Positions 59,736 through 64,000 of a stretch of 64,000 nt of DNA are shown piece after piece (position 1 is the first letter of the stretch; each line of letters opens with the position of its first letter). Position numbers and translations under genes: made by a program. Source of the stretch: CAXBCP01 sp963977005 (GTDB lineage: Bacteria; Pseudomonadota; Alphaproteobacteria; MPNO01; UBA830); assembly GCA_963977005.1 (NCBI GenBank), contig CAXBMQ010000013.1, forward strand, positions 66,753 to 130,752. Reading direction: 5' to 3'. The notes beneath the pieces are model-generated. The model did no database searches. It was not told the DNA's origin and saw only the letters and a list, made by a program, of their open reading frames with translations.

Positions 59736-60184
59736 GCACCGATCTGCGCGACCTGTATCAGGAAATTATCCTGGATCACAGCCGGCACCCGAAGAATGCC
59801 GGGGTTCTCGATGATCCGACCGGCGAAGCGCAGGGGAACAACCCGCTTTGCGGAGACCGGGTGACGGTATATGTGAAGCTCGACGGCGACCGCATCGAGG
59901 ATGTGCGGTTCGATGCCCGCGGCTGCGCCATCTCGGTCGCATCGGCGTCGATGATGACCGAAATTCTAAAGGGCAAGACGGTTGCGGAAGCCGAAGCCGA
60001 ATTCGAGCGGTTCACGAGCCAGCTCACAGGCAGGGAAGCGCCGACGCTGGCGGAAGACGATGAACTGTCGGCCCTTATGGGGGTGCGCGACTTCCCGACA
60101 CGGATAAAGTGCGCCACCCTGCCATGGCATACGCTCCATGCCGCGCTCAAGGGCGCCGACGATACCGAAATAACAACAGAGTAA
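59732..60184 (+). CDS. sufU: SUF sulfurtransferase/scaffold SufU (IscU-like)
   Basis: 150 residues. SufU-type features are DLYQEIILDHSRHPKNAG, NPLCGDRVTVYV, ARGCAISVASASMMTEIL and RIKCATLPWHTL. The three Cys and Asp that bind zinc are in place, and the SufU-specific insertion between GCAIS and KCATLPW (about 50 residues) is present. It accepts sulfur from SufS. Confidence 0.94.
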   Translation: MSTDLRDLYQEIILDHSRHPKNAGVLDDPTGEAQGNNPLCGDRVTVYVKLDGDRIEDVRFDARGCAISVASASMMTEILKGKTVAEAEAEFERFTSQLTGREAPTLAEDDELSALMGVRDFPTRIKCATLPWHTLHAALKGADDTEITTE

Positions 60185-60194
60185 GTGTGACGTG

Positions 60195-60593
60195 ATGGAA
60201 GATACGGTCGATACGACATCTCAGGTTACTTCAGCGGCGGACGCGACAGCGCCGGACGCAACAGCGCCGGAGGGGGCAGGGACTGCGAACGACGCTCTCA
60301 AAAGCGACGTCATTGCTGCGATCAGTGAAATCTTTGATCCGGAAATTCCGGTCAATATCTATGAACTCGGGCTGATTTACGATGTTCATGTCGGCGACGA
60401 GGGCAAGGTCGATCTGGTCATGACGCTGACCTCGCCGCATTGTCCGGTGGCGGAGATCCTGCCGGGGCAGGTTAAATCGAGGGTCGAACTTGTCGACGGC
60501 GTCAACGAAGTCGACCTGGAACTGACATGGGAACCGGCGTGGACGCCGGAGAATATGTCGGAAGCAGCGAAGCTCGAACTTGGATTTATGTGA
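60195..60593 (+). CDS. sufT: SUF system protein SufT (DUF59/MIP18 family)
   Basis: 132 residues from ATG 60195. The DUF59 core is ISEIFDPEIPVNIYELGLIYDV and LTSPHCPVAEILPGQVKSRV with the conserved Cys. The first 35 residues are a low-complexity Ala/Thr/Pro stretch (ADATAPDATAPEGA), from a short tandem nucleotide repeat. SufT helps pass clusters to target proteins. A 22-bp palindrome covers its stop codon. Confidence 0.9.
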   Translation: MEDTVDTTSQVTSAADATAPDATAPEGAGTANDALKSDVIAAISEIFDPEIPVNIYELGLIYDVHVGDEGKVDLVMTLTSPHCPVAEILPGQVKSRVELVDGVNEVDLELTWEPAWTPENMSEAAKLELGFM

Positions 60594-60606
60594 TTTATCA
60601 CATAAA
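60585..60606. promoter_or_regulatory. Palindrome over the sufT stop codon
   Basis: TTTATGTGA and TCACATAAA, perfect 9-base arms around TTTA. It is either an operator ahead of sufA (start 38 bases further) or a weak AU-rich hairpin between sufT and sufA. Confidence 0.55.
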
Positions 60607-60643
60607 GAAAATAGTTTAACCTACTGAATATATAGGTGTTAAA

Positions 60644-60979
60644 ATGTCTAAATCTCTGATGTCCCTGACGGATGCCGCGGCTGAGCGGGTGAAGCATCTG
60701 ATGTCGACGCGGACCGATCCCGCGACCGGACTGCGCATCGGCGTCCGTACGGGCGGGTGCTCCGGGATGGCATATTCCATGGATTTCACGCAGGAAAAGG
60801 AACCGCTGGACGAGGTGGTCGAGGAAAAGGGTGTGACCCTGTTTGTCGATTCGAAAGCGCTGATGTTCCTGATCGGGACCGAGATGGATTATGTCGAAGA
60901 CAAGCTGCAATCCGGGTTCGTGTTCAATAATCCGAACGAAAAAGGCCGTTGCGGTTGCGGAGAGTCTTTTCACGTCTGA
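60644..60979 (+). CDS. sufA: A-type Fe-S carrier SufA/ErpA
   Basis: 111 residues. The A-type motif has three Cys: GGCSGMAYSM and RCGCGESF. It carries clusters from the scaffold to target enzymes. It is 50 bases after sufT, with a palindrome between, so it may also be transcribed separately. A terminator follows. Confidence 0.93.
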   Translation: MSKSLMSLTDAAAERVKHLMSTRTDPATGLRIGVRTGGCSGMAYSMDFTQEKEPLDEVVEEKGVTLFVDSKALMFLIGTEMDYVEDKLQSGFVFNNPNEKGRCGCGESFHV

Positions 60980-61023
60980 AGTCGGTTCTGTTATTATCTG
61001 GTGTGACTGGCAGAACGAATTTC

Positions 61024-61053
61024 AAACGGCGGGTTTTCCCGCCGTTTTCTTTT
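61024..61053 (+). terminator. Rho-independent terminator of the SUF operon
   Basis: Stem AAACGGCGGG with CCCGCCGTTT, loop TTTT, then TCTTTT. It lies 45 bases after sufA and just before the next gene's ribosome site. Confidence 0.9.
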
Positions 61054-61070
61054 AGGAAGGCGAGCAACCG

Positions 61071-61679
61071 ATGGTGAAAGTGTATTCGATCGACGGCGTT
61101 ACCCCGGTGGTGGATCCGAGCGCCTACGTTCATCCAAGCGCGGTGCTGATCGGCGACGTGATTGTCGGTCCCGATTGCTATATCGGGCCCTGCGCGTCGA
61201 TCCGGGCGGATTTCGGCCGTTTTACCATGGGGCGCGGCAGCAATTTCCAGGACAACTGCACGTCGCACAGTTTTGCCGGCGGGGACGTTCATCTGGGGGA
61301 ATACTGCAATATCGGTCACGGCGCGGTGCTGCACGGTTGCACCCTGCATGACCGTGTGCTGGTAGGGATGAATGCCGTGGTCATGGATGGCGCGGAAATT
61401 CACGACCATACGCTCGTCGCGGCCCTGTCTTTCGTGCCGGCGGCAATGGAAATTCCGGCCGGCGTCATCGCGGCAGGCGCCCCCGCGAAAGTGCTGCGCG
61501 ACCTGACCGCCGAGGAGCGCCAGTGGATGGCCGACGGCAATCAGGATTACGTCAACCTGACCGAGCGGTGCCTGGCGACAATGGTGGAAACCGATGCACT
61601 GACGGAAGCCGACCGGCCGGGCCCGAGGCTTTCAATTGAAGGCTCGCAACCGCTCTATATGACCCGGAAAGACGGTTAG
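61071..61679 (+). CDS. PaaY-like hexapeptide-repeat protein (gamma carbonic anhydrase fold)
   Basis: 202 residues behind TTAGGAAGGCGAGCAACC. Left-handed beta-helix hexapeptide repeats: YVHPSAVLIGDVIVGPDCYIGPCASIRADFG, then SNFQDNCTSHSF, CNIGHGAVLHGCTLHDRVLVGMNAVVMDGAEI and the C-terminal helix. Zinc-type His residues (SHSF, GHGA, LHGC) are present. Length and the tail SIEGSQPLYMTRKDG resemble PaaY, the phenylacetate-pathway thioesterase. No paa genes adjoin it, so a general gamma-carbonic-anhydrase role remains possible. Confidence 0.8.
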   Translation: MVKVYSIDGVTPVVDPSAYVHPSAVLIGDVIVGPDCYIGPCASIRADFGRFTMGRGSNFQDNCTSHSFAGGDVHLGEYCNIGHGAVLHGCTLHDRVLVGMNAVVMDGAEIHDHTLVAALSFVPAAMEIPAGVIAAGAPAKVLRDLTAEERQWMADGNQDYVNLTERCLATMVETDALTEADRPGPRLSIEGSQPLYMTRKDG

Positions 61680-61682
61680 GGG

Positions 61683-61925
61683 TCAGGTAAAAGCGTTAAA
61701 GGTAATCAGGGTGAAGGTATCGGCGACGCCGTCGATCAGCTGCAATTCGCGCGTGACGAAATGACCGATATCCATGTCGTCGTCGAGCGCACATTTCATC
61801 ATCAGGTCGTGCTGTCCGGATATCGAATAAACCTCTGAGACGTTATCGACGTTATCGACGGCTGCGGCAGCCACATCATACGCTTTGCCAAGCTCGCATT
61901 TCACCATCACGAAAATTGTCTGCAT
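61683..61925 (-). CDS. Stand-alone Lrp/AsnC ligand-binding (RAM) domain protein
   Basis: 80 residues. The whole protein is one RAM domain: FVMVKCELGKAYDVAAAAVDNVDNVSEVYSISGQHDLMMKCALDDDMDIGHFVTRELQLIDGVADTFTLITF. It has no DNA-binding half. Such proteins bind amino acids or pair with full Lrp regulators. It runs on the reverse strand after the helicase gene. Confidence 0.85.
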   Translation of the reverse strand: MQTIFVMVKCELGKAYDVAAAAVDNVDNVSEVYSISGQHDLMMKCALDDDMDIGHFVTRELQLIDGVADTFTLITFNAFT

Positions 61926-61957
61926 CCCAATGCTCCCTTAGGTCCGCGCGCGAAGGA

Positions 61958-63535
61958 TCAGGAAGGACGCGCCGGTTTCTGAAGGAATGCTGGCACATGA
62001 TCCCCCAGGCCGACAACTGTCTTTTCTTTACCGCCCTTGTTGCTCCGGTCGCCTTTGCGATCGCCCTTGTTGTCGCTTTTGTCGCGCGACCGGCCTTCTT
62101 TGCCAGATTTCTCGCGACGGCGGGATGGCTTGTTCGCCGGGGCATTGCGGTCGCCTTCATTCCGGGGCTTTGACTCCCGGGGCTTCTCGTCCTGCAAGGA
62201 TTCCGCAGGCGCATTCTCCGTACCCGAAGTATCCTGCTTTTTCCGGGCCTCGCGTTCCGCCCGCGGTTTGCGCGGCGAGCGCCCCCCGCTTTTGTCCTTG
62301 CTGCCGCCGGTGTCGTCTTTACTGGCGCTGACGGCCTTGCCGCCGCCCCTGCGTGAACGACCGCGTTTCCGGCCGTCGCCTTCTTCAAGTGCCTCGGCCG
62401 CGTGGCCATCGACATCGATCCGCGGAATGCTGTTCCCGATGAGCTTTTCGATGGAATCGACATACATGCCGTCCGACGGGGTCGCCAGCGTAAAGGCCTG
62501 TCCCGAGCGTCCGGCGCGCCCGGTGCGTCCGATGCGGTGGATGTAGTCTTCCGCCTGCATCGGGACGTCGTAATTGAAGACGGCGGGCAGGTCGTCAATA
62601 TCGAGGCCGCGCGCGGCCACATCGCTGGCAACGAGGAAATTGATTTCGCCGTTCTTGAACCGCTCCAGCGTATCGTTCCGGCTGCTCTGGTCCATATCGC
62701 CATGCAGCGCGGCCGCATTCATGCCGTGGCTTTTCAGCGATTTGCCGAGCGTATCGACGTCGCGCTTGCGGTTACAGAAGATGATCGCGGTTTTGATGTC
62801 TTCCTTGGCGATGATCTTGCGCAAAACGTCGCCCTTGGCGCGCTGGCTGACAACGGCAATGCCTTGCGTGACCGTTTCGGTCACGGGCCGCGATTTGGGC
62901 GCAACGGTGATTTCCTTCGGGTTCTGGAGAAAAGCATCCGACAGGCGGCGGATCTCCGGCGCCATCGTGGCCGAGAAAAACAGCGTCTGGCGCATTTTCG
63001 GCAGCAGAGAGACGATTTTCTCGACGTCGGGAATAAAGCCCATATCGAGCATCCGGTCCGCTTCGTCGATCACCAGAACCTTGATATCGTTCAGCAGGAT
63101 ACGCCCGCGCTCGAAATGATCGAGCAGGCGCCCGGGCGTGGCGATCAGTACGTCGACGCCGCGATCCAGCTTCTTGGTCTGCTCGACCATCGATACGCCG
63201 CCGATCAGCAACGCCATCGTCAGTTTGTGATACTTGCCGTAAATCTCGAAATTCTCGGCAATCTGGGTTGCGAGTTCCCTGGTCGGCGTCAGGATCAGCG
63301 ACCGCGGCATTCTTGCCTTGGCGCGGCCGCTCGACAGTATTTCGATCATCGGCAGCGTAAACGATGCCGTTTTGCCGGTTCCCGTCTGTGCACAGCCCAG
63401 AACGTCTCTGGTCATCAATACGTAGGGAATGGCTTCTTTTTGAATGGGCGTCGGGTCAACGTATCCCGCATCTGCGATCGCCTTGAGGAGTTCCGGGCTT
63501 AACCCGAGATCTGAAAAACTCATACCTGCTTGCAT
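61958..63535 (-). CDS. DEAD-box ATP-dependent RNA helicase (RhlE type)
   Basis: 525 residues. Helicase motifs: Q motif FSDLGLSPELLKAIADAGYVDPTPIQ, motif I AQTGTGKT, DEAD (VLVIDEADRMLDMGF), SAT (FFSATM), and motif VI HRIGRTGRAG. The core ends near residue 380. The C-terminal 140 residues are low-complexity Lys/Arg/Asp/Gly/Ser (KRGRSRRGGGK..NKGDRKGDRSNKGG) and would bind RNA. ATG 63523 (MSFSDLG) is an alternative start. It unwinds RNA during ribosome assembly or decay. Confidence 0.93.
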   Translation of the reverse strand: MQAGMSFSDLGLSPELLKAIADAGYVDPTPIQKEAIPYVLMTRDVLGCAQTGTGKTASFTLPMIEILSSGRAKARMPRSLILTPTRELATQIAENFEIYGKYHKLTMALLIGGVSMVEQTKKLDRGVDVLIATPGRLLDHFERGRILLNDIKVLVIDEADRMLDMGFIPDVEKIVSLLPKMRQTLFFSATMAPEIRRLSDAFLQNPKEITVAPKSRPVTETVTQGIAVVSQRAKGDVLRKIIAKEDIKTAIIFCNRKRDVDTLGKSLKSHGMNAAALHGDMDQSSRNDTLERFKNGEINFLVASDVAARGLDIDDLPAVFNYDVPMQAEDYIHRIGRTGRAGRSGQAFTLATPSDGMYVDSIEKLIGNSIPRIDVDGHAAEALEEGDGRKRGRSRRGGGKAVSASKDDTGGSKDKSGGRSPRKPRAEREARKKQDTSGTENAPAESLQDEKPRESKPRNEGDRNAPANKPSRRREKSGKEGRSRDKSDNKGDRKGDRSNKGGKEKTVVGLGDHVPAFLQKPARPS

Positions 63536-63648
63536 GTAGCTGAAAAAAATGTGGTCCGCGACGACCGTCTGTGATCTAGTCGCGAACCCTTATAAGTCAA
63601 AACCTTATACCACATACTTTGAACGAATAAAAGAAACGGAAATAGCCT

Positions 63649-64000
63649 ATGTTGATGCGTGCGGAGAACGCCTGTCTGATGATTGTGGATGTCCAGCAGC
63701 GTCTTCTGACCGCGATGGATTCGCCCCGATCGGTGATGAGCGGCTGCAGCCTGATGATGAAGGCCGCCGGGGTGCTTGATGTGCCCATCGTCGTGACCGA
63801 ACAGTATCCGGAAGGGCTTGGCCCGACCGTGGAGCCCCTGGCCGAACTGGCACCTGAAGATGCCTTTTTCAGCAAGGTTCACTTCTCGTCGGCAAAAAAC
63901 CCCGCCATTCGGGGAAAAATCGATACCCTCAAGCCCGATCAGATCGTGATCGCCGGGATCGAGGCCCATGTGTGCGTCCTGCAGACCGCGCTGGGCTTCA
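63649..64000 (+). CDS. Isochorismatase family hydrolase, N-terminal part (cut by window end)
   Basis: The frame from ATG 63649 (MLMRAENACLMIVDVQQRLL) is open to the last base, giving 117 residues. Family features are the catalytic Asp in MIVDVQQRLL, Lys in FFSKVHFS, and the Cys in GIEAHVCVLQTALGF. Members hydrolyse isochorismate, nicotinamide or similar amides; the pattern fits the YcaC-like group with unknown substrate. It diverges from the helicase gene across 113 bases. The C-terminal part lies outside the window. Confidence 0.88.
   Translation, partial: MLMRAENACLMIVDVQQRLLTAMDSPRSVMSGCSLMMKAAGVLDVPIVVTEQYPEGLGPTVEPLAELAPEDAFFSKVHFSSAKNPAIRGKIDTLKPDQIVIAGIEAHVCVLQTALGF

Noticed and set aside
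60240..60285. Possible minisatellite in sufT
   Set aside because: Only about two imperfect units (coding ATAPD) are present; it is a short in-frame coding repeat.

Overview
The window looks like the chromosome of a GC-rich (about 60 percent by eye) heterotrophic alphaproteobacterium, perhaps near Rhodospirillales. This rests on three inferences: the three paired-palindrome intergenic repeats of the alphaproteobacterial GTCACCCCGG..CCGGGATGAC type, the regulator-sufBCDSU-sufT-sufA operon, and the density of ABC/TRAP uptake proteins and aromatic or carboxylic acid catabolic genes. I saw no tRNA, rRNA, IS element, prophage or CRISPR array.

Layout. (1) 1-12.7 kb: a catabolic module with a UbiD-type decarboxylase (cut by the window edge), two TPP-dependent 2-oxoacid decarboxylase-like enzymes, an FMN 2-hydroxyacid dehydrogenase, a NitT/SsuA/TauA-type ABC importer, an odd Rieske protein, a small unknown and an amidohydrolase. 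A reverse-strand membrane adenylate cyclase sits inside it. The dehydrogenase next to a TPP decarboxylase recalls mandelate-pathway chemistry. (2) 12.7-22.6 kb: a frameshifted TDT-family transporter, a second MmgE/PrpD plus PEP mutase/ICL-family pair, a third TPP enzyme and a cupin, interleaved with the repeats, then a prpD-prpB-prpC methylcitrate operon. (3) 22.6-24.7 kb: a drug/metabolite exporter and a family 9 glycosyltransferase.

(4) 24.7-38.8 kb: a TetR-linked region. A TetR gene, an FAD monooxygenase, alanine dehydrogenase, a quinone-oxidoreductase-like MDR, a nitroreductase, an aryl-CoA ligase, a hydantoinase/oxoprolinase pair, a class III aminotransferase, a tandem dimeric-barrel protein, a CMD protein and a maleate-isomerase-like protein. 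Four copies of an 18-bp palindrome (TTTTAC-N6-GTAAAA) sit before tetR, in the ald/oxidoreductase divergent gap (two) and in the ligase/hydantoinase divergent gap, so they probably mark one regulon. (5) 38.9-53.1 kb: a second FAD monooxygenase, an orphan TRAP binding protein, a RutA-like flavin enzyme, an HpaB-type hydroxylase, a LigB ring-cleavage dioxygenase, a PF06684 protein, an enamidase-like amidohydrolase with an altered metal motif, an IclR regulator with a palindrome touching its start codon, and a benzoate/anthranilate-dioxygenase-like operon with two tandem alpha subunits, one beta subunit, an MDR alcohol dehydrogenase and a BenC-like reductase. Together the enzymes suggest oxidative opening and C-N hydrolysis of an aromatic, possibly N-heteroaromatic, compound; that substrate class is inference.

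(6) 53.1-64 kb: a PEP-CTERM/LamG protein, the complete SUF iron-sulfur operon with its Rrf2 regulator (which would supply clusters for the Rieske and ferredoxin enzymes upstream), a PaaY-like hexapeptide protein, a stand-alone Lrp-type RAM domain, a DEAD-box helicase and a truncated isochorismatase-family gene.
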